NCBI GenBank assembly: GCA_964019425.1
Contig: OZ025798.1
Location: 1,116,001-1,180,000 of the forward strand
Direction of reading: 5' to 3'
Source of the DNA: Flectonema sp. DT1601
Taxonomy: Eukaryota; Euglenozoa; Diplonemea; Diplonemida; Diplonemidae
Length of the DNA stretch: 64,000 nucleotides
Part shown: positions 10,569 through 20,778 of the stretch, one piece after another
Layout: each line of letters begins with the position of its first letter
Numbering within the stretch: the first letter of the stretch is position 1
Program-made: the position numbers and the translations under genes
Notes under the pieces: generated by a model
Database searches by the model: none
Seen by the model: only the letters and a program-made list of their open reading frames with translations
Told to the model about the DNA's origin: nothing

Positions 10569-11503
10569 ATGTCTGGAAAGAGTGAATATGATAGAGGAGT
10601 AAACACCTTCTCCCCCGAAGGGAGAATCTTCCAGGTATGTACTGGTTGCGCAGCAACAAAACAAAACTGTGAATAAGAATGTCTACATTTAAATAAAAAA
10701 ACAATAAAACAGTTGGAATATGCCATGAGGGCAATTAATTTGGGATCTACCTCTTTGGGTATCCAGACAGCCGACGGAGTTATTATCGCTGCTGAGAAAA
10801 GAATTCATTGGAAATTAGCTGAGGTTTGAATTTATTTTATTTGGGTTTAATTGTATTATGTTTTTTTGAATGAATCCAAATAAAAACACACACAGCCTGC
10901 CAGCATGAACAAGATTGCAGAAATAGAATCTCACATTGGAACCGTAATGAGTGGAAGAACGACTGATGCTAGAATATTAATTGAGACTGCTAGAGTTGAG
11001 GCTACCGTATGTATAAGTAATTGTTGTTTAGTTGTTGTAGTAATAATGTAATTGAAAAATTAATACAGAGCCACTCCTTTACATTTAACGAACCAATGCC
11101 TGTTGAAGCGTGTACCTTAGCAGTTAGTGACTCATGCTTGAGATTCGGAGAACGTAAGAATTCATCGATCTCACGTCCATTTGGAGTAGCGTTGCTGATC
11201 GCTGGTGTTGATGAAAACGGTCCTCAGCTTTGGATGGCTGACCCGTCAGGTACCTACCTGAGATATGAAGCAAAGGCAATCGGTGAAGGTATGAAGAGAG
11301 CCCAACAAATGTTGGAAGAACAATATCACAAATCTCTAACTATCGAAAACGCCGAAGACTTAGCACTCGGAATTCTAAAGAGTATAATGGAAGAGAAGAT
11401 TCGTGGAGACAACTGCGAGATCGCCTGCATTCCAACCAGCACTCGCAAGCTCGAGATTTACTCTGTAGAACAGATTGAGAAAATCCTCGCTCGCCTTAAC
11501 TAG
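10569..11503 (+). CDS. PSMA5: 20S proteasome subunit alpha-5
   Basis: Four exons: 10569-10634, 10713-10823, 10896-11006 and 11069-11503, giving 240 residues (the family is about 241). The signature is clear: [13 protein letters not shown], then [19 protein letters not shown], which is the alpha-subunit N-terminal signature, and [20 protein letters not shown] with DPSGTY in the core. Alpha-5 is a structural outer-ring subunit of the 20S proteasome and needs no catalytic Thr. All introns are phase 0 and 62-78 nt, with A/C-rich 3' ends. The second (10824-10895) can pair 10835-10849 with 10871-10885 over 15 bp, including two G-T pairs. Confidence 0.97.
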
Positions 11504-12109
11504 ATATTGTTTTTTTATTCCCATTTTTTTGTTTTTCACGAGTTACGAAAACGATTAAAAAAAATTTTTTTTCCAGTAAAAAAAAAACCAAAAAAAAAAA
11601 AAAAGAAATAAAAACCAAAGTGTTGGCCCCTAACACTATTTCCACGAGCCACAATTATGGCTATTTGCCTGCTAGCAAACCAGTGTTACAGCAGGACCCG
11701 TTAAATATGATTCATAGAGTAATCCCATGTGGCCTGTTGCTAGCCACTTAGAACCCGAGAAAAATAAGAATTAAGGTAAAAAAAAATATAGTGTTTTTAA
11801 AAAAAAAAAAAAAAAGAAAAGAAAAGGGTAATGGGTCCTTTCACTTGATAGGTCTCTTCTTTTTTTTTTTTTTTTTTTCATCTTCTTTTCTTTTTTTTTT
11901 TTTTTCTTTTTGCCGTAACCAACTAACAACTTTTACTAATGAAGAATTATTTATTATACTGGTTCGAGATTTATTTCTTTTTATAAAATGTTTTCTCAAT
12001 CAGGTTACACATCAATGGAAGGTTTGACAACACACACAACGATTGATCACAACGCGTTCTATAATCAAATACTTTTCATATATTAATCCAGGGGATAGGT
12101 ATCTATAAA
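11504..12109 (+). other. Spacer with four consecutive hairpins
   Basis: After the proteasome stop come A and T runs, then a GC-richer block with perfect stems at 11619-11637 (6 bp), 11647-11662 (5 bp), 11664-11679 (5 bp) and 11729-11747 (5 bp). It could be 3'-UTR structure or a small RNA. T/A runs follow at 11783-11905. The frame at 11791-12027 translates such runs and is not believed coding. An AG near 12090 precedes the kinesin start. Confidence 0.5.
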
Positions 12110-15052
12110 ATGTTAGGTAAGGATCGAAAGGGAAGTGTGCTTGAGAGGAAGCAGTCGATGGCGAGTACCGGAAATTCAAAGGAAGCAGTGCGAGTCATGA
12201 CGAGAGTACGTCCATTTAACTCACGTGAATTGGGAGGAACAGACATCGCTTCATTCCCCAACTCAATGATCTGTATGGATGGTAACATGGTTCATGTTGT
12301 AGACGACGCTGGTAATGTAAAAGACTCATTTGAATTTCATGAGTGTTTTTGGTCAATTCCTGACAGTCAAAAGCAATACAGCACCAACGAATTCGCTGAC
12401 CAAGTTGCCGTTTATGAGAAGACTGGTGTCATTGCTGTTGAGTCAGCTCTTAAAGGATACCATTGTTGTATCTTTGCGTATGGTCAAACAGGTTCTGGAA
12501 AAACTTACTCTATGCTTGGTAGTGAGAGTGACCCAGGTATCGCGCCCCGTATTGTTGATGATCTGTTCTCTGAAGTAGAAAAGCTTCAAGGGAAAAATGG
12601 TTACTTATATTCAATTAGTATCTCTTTTATGGAAATTTACAACGAGAAGTGCAAGGATCTTCTTCTTGAGGAATTCGACTTTGAGCATCCCGACAAAAAG
12701 AAACCGAAAAAAAGACGCAAGCCTTCAATGAACAAAAGAGGATCTACTGCATCAGGAGATCCAGGTACCCCAATGACTGGAGGCTCAACTGGTAGTAAGT
12801 CGCCAAGACCAAAATTCCCGCCTGCATCTCCAGGAGGAAGAAAAGTTTCAGAGTTTGGAATGAAGAGACGCGGTACCTTTAAAAAGCAACATTCACATAC
12901 ACACGATGACGACGAACATGAACGTGATTTCCAAGAATTGAGAGTTCGTCATTCACCAGCTGTTGGAGTATTTGTTGAAGGGCTAACTCGTTTAGGACCT
13001 GAAGAGGGCCTAACTTGTGCTACTGACGTGAAGCGAGTCATTAAATCAGGAATGGAATATCGTGCAACAGCTGAAACCAGTATGAACCCGACTTCTAGTA
13101 GATCTCACGCAGTCTTCCAAATCCAGCTGACGGGTAAGAATCAGGCTCGTGGAGTCCAACGTTATGCGCACGTCAACTTGGTCGATCTCGCTGGTTCAGA
13201 GCGTATCAAAATGTCACAAGTAGCGGGTGCTCGTCTTGTAGAGGCTACTCGAATCAATTTATCCCTCTCCACTCTCCGTAGAGTGATTGATTGTCTCATT
13301 GAAAACGCTGTTAAAAAGAAGGGAAAGATTCTTCCACCTTACAGAGATTCGATGTTGACCTGGGTATTGTCTGAAAGTTTGGGAGGAAACTCAAAGACGA
13401 TGATGTTGGCAACAATCTCTCCGCACGAAAGTAACTACGAAGACACAACTAATACTTTGAAGTACGCTTTGAAGGCTAAGGCTATCGTTAACAATGTCAG
13501 AGTTAACGAAGAGAAGGCGAGTGTTTTAGTATCAGCGATGCAGGCACAGATTCAAGCGCTCCGCGTACAGATGGACGAAGAGGGAGAAGGTAACTGCGAG
13601 GACTTGGAACAAGAAATTCAAGACCGCGAAACCGAAATGCAGGAAATTGAATGCGGTATGGAAGCCGTGGCATCAGAAGTTGCTCAAACCGAAACACGTC
13701 TCAAGCAGGCCAGAGTTGAGGCTGGAAAGAAGCAGAGAGAAGTTGATACTTTAAAGGCCGAAGGGTTAGAAGAAAAACACGTCTTTGAATCCTCGAGAGT
13801 GATGGAAGTTACTGACGCTCTACAAGTCGAGCAGGAGAGAGTGCAAGAGAAAGCTGAGGAAGCTAAGCGTGCTGAGCAATTGAAGGAACGCGAGGAGCAG
13901 AAGCGTTCTGAAGCAGAAAAAGTAAAAGATGAAATTGATCAGAGACAAAAGTTGTACACAAATGAGGTCCTTCACACTCGTAGAAAGCAGTTTCAATGGG
14001 CATTTCAGGCGGCATTCATGAAGGTGAGAGCAAACGTTAAGTTCGATGCCGTTAAGCACGACCTGCGAAATCTGACTTCTGTCACTTCTCAGATTAACGC
14101 TGATATTGAAAAGAAGGGAGAACTTGTTGATTACGTTAATAGACAAAATGATCACTTTAAAGAGAAACTCCGCAGAATTGAAAACGAAATAGAAATAACA
14201 ACGACGACCAAGGTATCAGAAGAAAAGAGAACTGAAGGAATTGTTCAACTGATGCAAGACGAGAATAAAGTAATTCTTGATGAGGATAATACTCTTATTA
14301 AAACTCTTGATAAGAAGATCACTGAGCTGAACACTTTAAAAGATGAATTCCAGCGTATCAGTAAACAACACGATGCCACAATTAGAAACCTCCGCGCAAA
14401 GGTTGACACCGCTGAGAAAGAAACTGCCGCCAAGGAAGAACTCTACTCTGAACTCGAACGCCAACTGTTCCTCATCAACAAGGAAACTACTTCGCTGAAA
14501 ACTGAAATCCAACAAATGAGATCTGCTAAGGAGCTTATGAACGCCTCTATCAGATCAAAGAGGAGTGAAGCCGCACTTCTCAGCGAAGAAAATGATAGCA
14601 GCGATGCACTTCTTGTTTCGTTTACTACGAAACTAAACATTGACAGAAGTGAACTTGATATCCTGAGAGATAATTTGATGGGCTCACAGGCATCAGCAAA
14701 GGCTTGGCAAGAGAAACACAAGGAGTTGAAGGAGAGTATTTCCCACAGATATTTCCCAGCATCGCAGACTCGATCACTCACTGCTGGGACTGTTGCGATG
14801 TCGAGGTCGGGATCTCCAACGAGATTTCGCTCTCCAACGAGAGAGAGAGAGTGGGTTGGAGACACTCTGCATTACGCAACTTCGCGTACCCTTTCTCCGC
14901 CAAAACCACCTATGCCTAGCAGATCTCCTTCCCCAGGGATGGTGCGAAAGACTTCTCCAAAGAGATCAGTATCTCCAATGATGACTCCTCTTGAACACAG
15001 GCACAACAGCGCCCTCTACCCTCCTCCACGTTACGCAGGAAGAATCCGTTAG
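12110..15052 (+). CDS. Divergent kinesin-like motor protein
   Basis: 980 residues, no intron. Motor domain about 25-475: P-loop GQTGSGKT (125-132), switch I region NPTSSRSH (326-333), switch II DLAGSER (359-365), and LTWVLSESLGGNSKT, which resembles kinesin-3. Roughly 88 extra residues (about 187-275), basic and Ser/Pro-rich with a His/Asp cluster, sit in the loop-8 region before LRVRHSPAVGVFVEGL. The switch II helix reads INLSLSTLRRVI where most kinesins have INKSLSxLGxVI. A long coiled coil (about 480-890) follows, then a basic C-terminal tail with repeated SP sites (SRSGSPTRFRSPT, SRSPSPG, KTSPKRSVSPM). No FHA or PH domain is visible, so assignment to kinesin-3 is uncertain. ATPase residues are intact, so it is probably an active microtubule motor. 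Confidence 0.9.
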   Translation: MLGKDRKGSVLERKQSMASTGNSKEAVRVMTRVRPFNSRELGGTDIASFPNSMICMDGNMVHVVDDAGNVKDSFEFHECFWSIPDSQKQYSTNEFADQVAVYEKTGVIAVESALKGYHCCIFAYGQTGSGKTYSMLGSESDPGIAPRIVDDLFSEVEKLQGKNGYLYSISISFMEIYNEKCKDLLLEEFDFEHPDKKKPKKRRKPSMNKRGSTASGDPGTPMTGGSTGSKSPRPKFPPASPGGRKVSEFGMKRRGTFKKQHSHTHDDDEHERDFQELRVRHSPAVGVFVEGLTRLGPEEGLTCATDVKRVIKSGMEYRATAETSMNPTSSRSHAVFQIQLTGKNQARGVQRYAHVNLVDLAGSERIKMSQVAGARLVEATRINLSLSTLRRVIDCLIENAVKKKGKILPPYRDSMLTWVLSESLGGNSKTMMLATISPHESNYEDTTNTLKYALKAKAIVNNVRVNEEKASVLVSAMQAQIQALRVQMDEEGEGNCEDLEQEIQDRETEMQEIECGMEAVASEVAQTETRLKQARVEAGKKQREVDTLKAEGLEEKHVFESSRVMEVTDALQVEQERVQEKAEEAKRAEQLKEREEQKRSEAEKVKDEIDQRQKLYTNEVLHTRRKQFQWAFQAAFMKVRANVKFDAVKHDLRNLTSVTSQINADIEKKGELVDYVNRQNDHFKEKLRRIENEIEITTTTKVSEEKRTEGIVQLMQDENKVILDEDNTLIKTLDKKITELNTLKDEFQRISKQHDATIRNLRAKVDTAEKETAAKEELYSELERQLFLINKETTSLKTEIQQMRSAKELMNASIRSKRSEAALLSEENDSSDALLVSFTTKLNIDRSELDILRDNLMGSQASAKAWQEKHKELKESISHRYFPASQTRSLTAGTVAMSRSGSPTRFRSPTREREWVGDTLHYATSRTLSPPKPPMPSRSPSPGMVRKTSPKRSVSPMMTPLEHRHNSALYPPPRYAGRIR

Positions 15053-16701
15053 TTGGTATACATGACTATAGAGGTGGTGGATCTTTTGGTAACGTTCTGA
15101 ATGATGACTTGCGTATTTTCTTGTTCATTTTTTTTTTTCCTTTTTTTTTCCTCTTGTCTCCCCCTTTTTTTTAAGCGCGCGATGGTTGGGCAACAAAGAG
15201 CTTCGCGCACATAGATCGCATTAGTTAAAGTTAATGATACTTAAGAAGCAGGAAAAAAAAAAAAAAAAAAAAAACAAGTCAACCACAACTATTCCACAGC
15301 GAAGAAACCACGCGGGCTTTGAATGGTACTATTGGTGTTGTATGAGCTCGAAAGAAACTGCAAGGAGGAAAGAAAAAGAATGGAAAAAAAATAAAAAAAT
15401 AGTAGTTTGCGCTTTAATTAGAGTTTTAGACCAAAATCAAGGTGTTGCTCGGTAAGTTTGCTGAAAGCAAAAATAGATCATCCCACTTAGACTGTTGTCA
15501 GCCTCGGAAACAGAAAAGTCATACGCTTTGTTAGTTCTAGGTTTGACATGTAAAGCTTTTTTTTTAATTTGTTTATCTTTACTTCTTGTTACTCATGGCG
15601 AGAAGTAGTTTTTTATTAAAACCGATTTTGTCTTTGGAATGTTGCTAAAAAAAATATGCCGTTCTTTAGAAAAAAAAAAAAGGATCACTTTTTGTTGTTG
15701 CTGGTCGCAATACTTGTTTTCTGTGGTATCTGCCTTTTTCTTTTCTTTTTTCTTGTCTTGTTTGATGTTAATTCATGTCACCCCTTTTCATTTTTTTCAT
15801 AGAACATTATTCTTCATTTTGATTAGAAAATGAGAAAAGAAAAAAGAAGAAAAAAAATGAGGGGAAAAAAATAGTAGTGTACTTCTCACTATTACTTTTT
15901 TGTCCCATCTTTTTTTTCTTTTTTCTTCTTTCTTTTTTTTTTTCTCTTTTCTTTTTCTCTTTGTTCGTTCCCCTTCCCCAGGTATGTATGTTTATTGGTT
16001 CTCTTTTCTTTGTTTGTTTTCCCCCAAAGCCCCCTCTACGTGAAAACCCCCCCCCTACCTACCGTTAAGCATTGTAAATACAGGTTGGTTTTGTTGTATT
16101 TTCATTTCTGATATATAAAAAAGAAAAAAAATCAGAAAGAAATACTAACACGAATCTAGTCCTGTTATCGAAGAAGAAGGGACGTGTATTTTACAATGTT
16201 TACTCTGAAGGGTGAAAAAGTATTTTTTCTGAGAGGGGAAAAAAAGAAAAAGACAGAAAAGCTAGTAGCCTATTTTTAAAAAAAAAAAGAAGAAAAAAAA
16301 AGTGGAAGAAAAAAAGGGAAACAAAATACTAGAGAGTAAGCCTCTCAGTTTTTGAATTCTTAATTTTATTTAATGGCTTCAGGAAGAAAATGTGAAAAGA
16401 AACCAGATATGTGAATGGGAAAAAAAAAAAAAAAAAAGAAAAAAAAAAGAAAACTATGTGCGATGAGAATAGAAAAACAGAAGAAGATTCAAAGAAGAAG
16501 AAAAAAAATAAAGTGATTGCTCAAAAGCTTTCAGAAAAAAAGAAAACAGTGTGGGAAGCCGGTGTCTCAACTCAACCCCATTTCACCGACACTTCCGAAA
16601 ATTTTCCAGAATACCAATTATTGGTTTGACGCTCGGCTCAATTAGGTAGTAATAATATTTACTTTACAATAATACTTTCCCTGTTCAGCAACAAACGTTG
16701 G
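15053..16701 (+). other. 1.65 kb spacer, no confident gene
   Basis: Dominated by poly-T, poly-A and A/G tracts. A GC-rich 6-bp stem GCGCGA/TCGCGC spans 15177-15208. A short frame from ATG 16456 to TGA 16629 (57 residues, Lys-rich then VWEAGVSTQPHFTDTSENF) has less biased composition at its end and could be a small gene or upstream frame, but I cannot support it. An AG acceptor occurs near 16688. Confidence 0.5.
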
Positions 16702-17853
16702 ATGGGTTCGGGAACTGACTCCAGAGATGGAAGCAGAGGAGGATTAGAGACTACTGGAGAATGGATTGCCACACCAGATATTTCAGGAATCTCAGAAAAT
16801 AGTCTCCGAGACTTAAACATCTCTTCTGAAGGTGGTGACGTAATAGCTAAACGTCAACACGCATGGGATCGTGTTCAAAAACGACTCGCAGACAGCGACC
16901 AACGAAGTGACGACTTAATCGCCGCTCTCAGCAGTTGTGGTGGAAGCAGCAGACGCACAACCCCACTCCCGAGTCCTTCTCATAAGAGTACACCTCGTCA
17001 TGTTATAACATCTCCGACATTCATTATTAGTGAGAACAATAGAACTGCATTTAAGAAATCCAGCGACGGAAAGGAAAAGGAATCCGAGTTCTGCAGCGTG
17101 TCTTCGCAGTCGAGAGTTAGTTTAGCCGACAAAGTTGAGGAGTGGAAGCGGTTTGCAAAGAAGATTCACGGAGATGATAATCCTCAAGAAACTGTGAATG
17201 TAGCTGGTCGAAGGAGTGTTCAAGACCCTCGTAGTGCTCCTCAACGTAGTAGGTCAGCAGTAGTCAAAAAGTCATCATCGATGTTGCCGCATCCATTTAG
17301 TAGCGCGAGATTTCCTGACACAGCGCGGGAGTTTCTCTGTACTGAGTACGAGGGAGCATCGAACCGAATTCAAAAAGTTGAACACGTCCTCAAAAATATC
17401 TTCGTCAGGAGAAAATTTGCGAAGGAACATGACCGATGTTTAGACGTCGCTCGCAATGGTTGGGAACCTCTCCCGACCAGGGGAAGAGTTGGCGCCACTC
17501 CGGTAATTGCTGCAGACAAGATGGACCGAAACATGCGTAAAAGACAGCGATACCAGAGGCAGGCAAAGCGCCTTGAAGAGATCAGGAAAGCCGAACTCGA
17601 GAACTTGGAATACACGCGCGTCAAAATAGTAAAGAAGAATCAAGTTGCTGAGGACGTCTCAAACAACCGACAAGTGTGGAAATCTATTGTACACTCAGCA
17701 GCACAATCTTGTAGTGGTCATAGAGATGATCTTCAAACTGCTTCTTATTTCCACTTAGCAAACGGAGAAGCTCTAAGTCGTTCTATAATGACAAATAAAC
17801 TTATTCTTTCTGAGCCAAGACTTCCTGTTGCCTATCAATATTACGTTGGGTAA
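16702..17853 (+). CDS. Basic protein of unknown family
   Basis: 383 residues with a Ser/Arg/Lys-rich, probably disordered N-terminal half. The C-terminal part (about 215-330) is strongly basic and helical (RIQKVEHVLKNIFVRRKFAKEH; RNMRKRQRYQRQAKRLEEIRKAELENLEY). No known domain is recognised. It lies between a kinesin and a repeat protein with similar Ser/Pro/Arg composition, so a cytoskeletal role is possible but only inferred. The ATG follows a pyrimidine-AG acceptor by about 13 nt. The stop codon TAA is the start of a run of three hairpins. Confidence 0.7.
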   Translation: MGSGTDSRDGSRGGLETTGEWIATPDISGISENSLRDLNISSEGGDVIAKRQHAWDRVQKRLADSDQRSDDLIAALSSCGGSSRRTTPLPSPSHKSTPRHVITSPTFIISENNRTAFKKSSDGKEKESEFCSVSSQSRVSLADKVEEWKRFAKKIHGDDNPQETVNVAGRRSVQDPRSAPQRSRSAVVKKSSSMLPHPFSSARFPDTAREFLCTEYEGASNRIQKVEHVLKNIFVRRKFAKEHDRCLDVARNGWEPLPTRGRVGATPVIAADKMDRNMRKRQRYQRQAKRLEEIRKAELENLEYTRVKIVKKNQVAEDVSNNRQVWKSIVHSAAQSCSGHRDDLQTASYFHLANGEALSRSIMTNKLILSEPRLPVAYQYYVG

Positions 17854-17955
17854 CATCAGATGGATGTTGTTAGTGTAACTCAATTCGAGTTAAGTTTTCA
17901 CGTCAATCCAACTGTAATACAATTCTGTTTAAGCAGATTGGAGCTGCAATCTGCT
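17852..17955 (+). other. Three tandem perfect hairpins at 3' end of gene
   Basis: Stem 1 AACATC/GATGTT (17852-17868) overlaps the stop codon. Stem 2 TAACTC/GAGTTA spans 17876-17892. Stem 3 AGCAGATTG/CAATCTGCT (17932-17940 with 17947-17955, loop of 6) is a perfect 9 bp. The rest of the spacer to 18425 is T-rich without features. Confidence 0.55.
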
Positions 17956-18425
17956 ATCACCTGATATCATTTCGGTTTTATTTTGAGTTTTTATTGCTTT
18001 GACTTCGTTTAATCTGCTGGCAATGAACAGTTTTATATGTCGAATTGAAGTAGCATGTTTGTTGGTTTCAATCGTTTGTAGTCATTCTTTTTATTCTCAG
18101 TGGCCTGTTACTCGTTTCTTTTTTTTATATTTTTTTCTCAGTCATACTTACACTTTTTGTCTCTGAGACACAAGCTGATGAACTGTCGACTTTGTTTTTT
18201 GTGCATTTCGCGCAGTTGTTTCGTTTTTTACTAAATATGTATTTTTATAACAAAACTGGTACTTTTGTTTCGGTTCCTGAGAGATTATTCTGTTTTTTCA
18301 AAAATAATCCGAAAGGTATTTTGTTCTTAACATAATTAACCTGTGCATTAGTGTTGTTAAAAAACTGTTGAATATGAAATTATTGTTTTATTTTTTTTAA
18401 AAAAAGGAATTCCCCCAGCTGAACA

Positions 18426-20318
18426 ATGGCTCACTTTGATCACGGGTCAGTCTACGCGGATCCGCATGAGAGTGCGATGGAGTTTGCTTATGAAAAGAAG
18501 AAGCATTTGACTGCAATCAGAAACTCTCCTCCTCGTTATCGTCGTCCGTTGAATCATCCTTATGATCAATCAGACTTGTCGTATTCAAAGAATGAGTTTG
18601 ACGACTTGAAGAAGTTGCACAAAACGGAAGTAGTTCATTCAGTCGAAAGATCACAAAGAAGACTTCCATTAAATTACAACTGCGACCATATTGGAATGGA
18701 TGGTCCTCCTTATCATATGTCTCAGGCAGAGTTTCAGAATGAAAAACTCGAACACATGACACCTATTCTACCACAGCGTCCAGTTAGACAACAAGAAATT
18801 AGATCTCCTTCAGAGTTCAGACACAAATCTCAAGCTGAGTTATCAAATGAGGTCAGCCATCACAAAACAGAGTTGTATCCAATTAATAGTTCAAAACCTG
18901 CGTTCAAACGTGTTGATAATTATCTGAAGTTTACTCCTTACGAAGAGGGATACCTGCACTCATCTTGTCACCAAATGAATAGAGAGAAACACGGACATTT
19001 AACTGAAATTCATAACTCACCCAGAAATGTTAGAGAGCCTCCTAAGAAGGAACCCAGTCCTGCAGATTATAATTTGCATACGTCTGTCCACACTCTTCAG
19101 GGTCAGAAGAGAATTCATCAAACAGAGTTGTTGTCTTCAAACAGAAGGAGTCGTTCTTGTAATGTGAGGGACATATCTCCGATGTATCTCTCAAATGGAA
19201 AGTTTGACTTCGACAAAAGACAACACAGAGCTACAATCAGTCAGTCTCCTCGCCGTGGTAGAGATGAAAATGAGAAGCCATCAAACGGATACACTTCTTA
19301 CCAGCATTTTTCTCACAACAAGCGAAGACACTCTGTCGCTCCTCCAACCATTCAGCCTTCTCAACGTAAGGAAAGAATTCCTCACGAGCACCACTGCGGC
19401 CACGTTAGCAACGATCGCTTTTCATCGGAGAAGCGAGTTCACGTAACCGAAATTCACAACTCAGCTCGTCGTACCAGATCAGCTGAACCAGTTAAGAGAT
19501 CGAGCAGCTGCAACTTCACTAGCAGAAGTGAATTGGAACGCGCAAAGCGTTGCCATCACATCAGTCTCGGTGGGTCAAGTCCGCAGCCAGTTTCCCCATC
19601 AAGGATCCACGCGTCGAGTGAGAGATTCGCTTCTGAGAAAAGGGTTCACCGTACGGCTGTTGGAAATATTTATACTCCACCTGAAGCTGTTGTAGTACCT
19701 CCAAATCAACAACATACTTCAGTTTCAAGATTCTCGAGTAACAAAAGACTACACAGAACTGATATTCACCCTTCTCCAAATCGTGCTGACCGCTCTGTGC
19801 AGCGCTATGAATCAGTTTCTCCTTCCCGGCTGACTTCTCAGTCAACTTTGCAAGGTGAGAAAAACAAACATTCGATTGAATTTGATAAGATCCCAATTCC
19901 ACAGGCTGCATTAACACCGCAGTCATTATCAAGTCGGAGGAGCAGCTATGATGGAGGAGTGAGGGATGTGATGAATCACCAAAAGTCCTTAAGAAGTCAT
20001 TCAAGTGAAGGAAGAAGACCATCACAAGACTTTGATATGAGAAGCAGATCTTCTGATGGTCGAAGAGTTCCATCACATGATGGTTATGAAGTTAGAAGTA
20101 GAAGTTCTGATGGAGGATCTCATCGTCATTATGATACTCGTAGTCGTAGTTCAGATGGAAGACATTATCAACAACAAGAACAACATCACCAACATCGTCA
20201 ACAACATCACAACGACGCTATCAGTAGATCAACACAACCAATTGCTGGAGCATCATCTCAACGCTCAACAAGAACTCCAAGATCACATGCCTCAAGTGAT
20301 GCTGGTCGGTATTACTAA
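18426..20318 (+). CDS. Protein with 13 copies of an unfamiliar ~37-40 residue repeat
   Basis: 630 residues. About 13 degenerate copies cover residues 1-510 with the pattern (S/T)xxxFxxEKxxHxTEIHxS and a following basic RR. Clear examples: FAYEKKKHLTAIRNS, FSSEKRVHVTEIHNS, FASEKRVHRTAVGN and FSSNKRLHRTDIHPS. The spacers between copies are Pro/Ser/Arg-rich. The C-terminal tail contains four or five (R)SRSSDGRR-type short repeats and a His/Gln-rich run. I do not recognise the repeat. Regular basic repeats of this length occur in microtubule-associated and microtubule-inner proteins, which would suit its neighbours (kinesin, RPGRIP1-like), but that is inference. The ATG at 18426 lies a few nt after CCCCCAG. 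Confidence 0.8.
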   Translation: MAHFDHGSVYADPHESAMEFAYEKKKHLTAIRNSPPRYRRPLNHPYDQSDLSYSKNEFDDLKKLHKTEVVHSVERSQRRLPLNYNCDHIGMDGPPYHMSQAEFQNEKLEHMTPILPQRPVRQQEIRSPSEFRHKSQAELSNEVSHHKTELYPINSSKPAFKRVDNYLKFTPYEEGYLHSSCHQMNREKHGHLTEIHNSPRNVREPPKKEPSPADYNLHTSVHTLQGQKRIHQTELLSSNRRSRSCNVRDISPMYLSNGKFDFDKRQHRATISQSPRRGRDENEKPSNGYTSYQHFSHNKRRHSVAPPTIQPSQRKERIPHEHHCGHVSNDRFSSEKRVHVTEIHNSARRTRSAEPVKRSSSCNFTSRSELERAKRCHHISLGGSSPQPVSPSRIHASSERFASEKRVHRTAVGNIYTPPEAVVVPPNQQHTSVSRFSSNKRLHRTDIHPSPNRADRSVQRYESVSPSRLTSQSTLQGEKNKHSIEFDKIPIPQAALTPQSLSSRRSSYDGGVRDVMNHQKSLRSHSSEGRRPSQDFDMRSRSSDGRRVPSHDGYEVRSRSSDGGSHRHYDTRSRSSDGRHYQQQEQHHQHRQQHHNDAISRSTQPIAGASSQRSTRTPRSHASSDAGRYY

Positions 20319-20778
20319 TCCGATTCGATAAAAGAGACATGTTTTCTTCTTTTTTTCCCCATCAATTTTATGATTTTTTCTTTTTTTGTTCTCCCGTCGC
20401 AAGTGCGATTCCGATGTGTGAATGCGGCCAGCGCCGATATTCTTTTTAGTGTCCATCGACCAGAGCACAAGTTTAATTGCTTTCTATGCGATTCAAATTG
20501 TTTCATTTTCCCCAGTTAATTGTACCCCCTCTAGTCTTTTGTTGTATTTTTGTACTGCCTCTCTCATGATATAGTTTTGTGTCGTTACTGTGATGACTTT
20601 TCATCTCTTTTCAGGAAAATGGTTTTTTGAAAAAAATGTTTGGAGTGTAAAGTTACCAGCAGATATTTCATTTTGTTTTCCCCATTCTCATCTCTCAACG
20701 ATTGTGATTTGGATATTTCAGTAATTTAATTTCTATATCCCCAACAGCCAGGCAGTTTGGCAGCCTGCTTTCACAAAC
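20319..20778 (+). other. Spacer, no gene seen
   Basis: 460 nt, T-rich, with no strong hairpin and no open frame of note. It ends with an AG acceptor in TCCCCAACAG near 20748, about 30 nt before the next ATG. Confidence 0.5.

Noticed and set aside
11791-12027. 78-codon frame before the kinesin
   Set aside because: Poly-Lys and poly-Phe translation of A and T runs; it lies in the leader region of the kinesin.
16411-16629. 72-codon Lys-rich frame before the basic protein
   Set aside because: The N-terminal half is an A-run. Only about 25 residues look protein-like, there is no recognisable domain, and no clear splice to the next gene exists.
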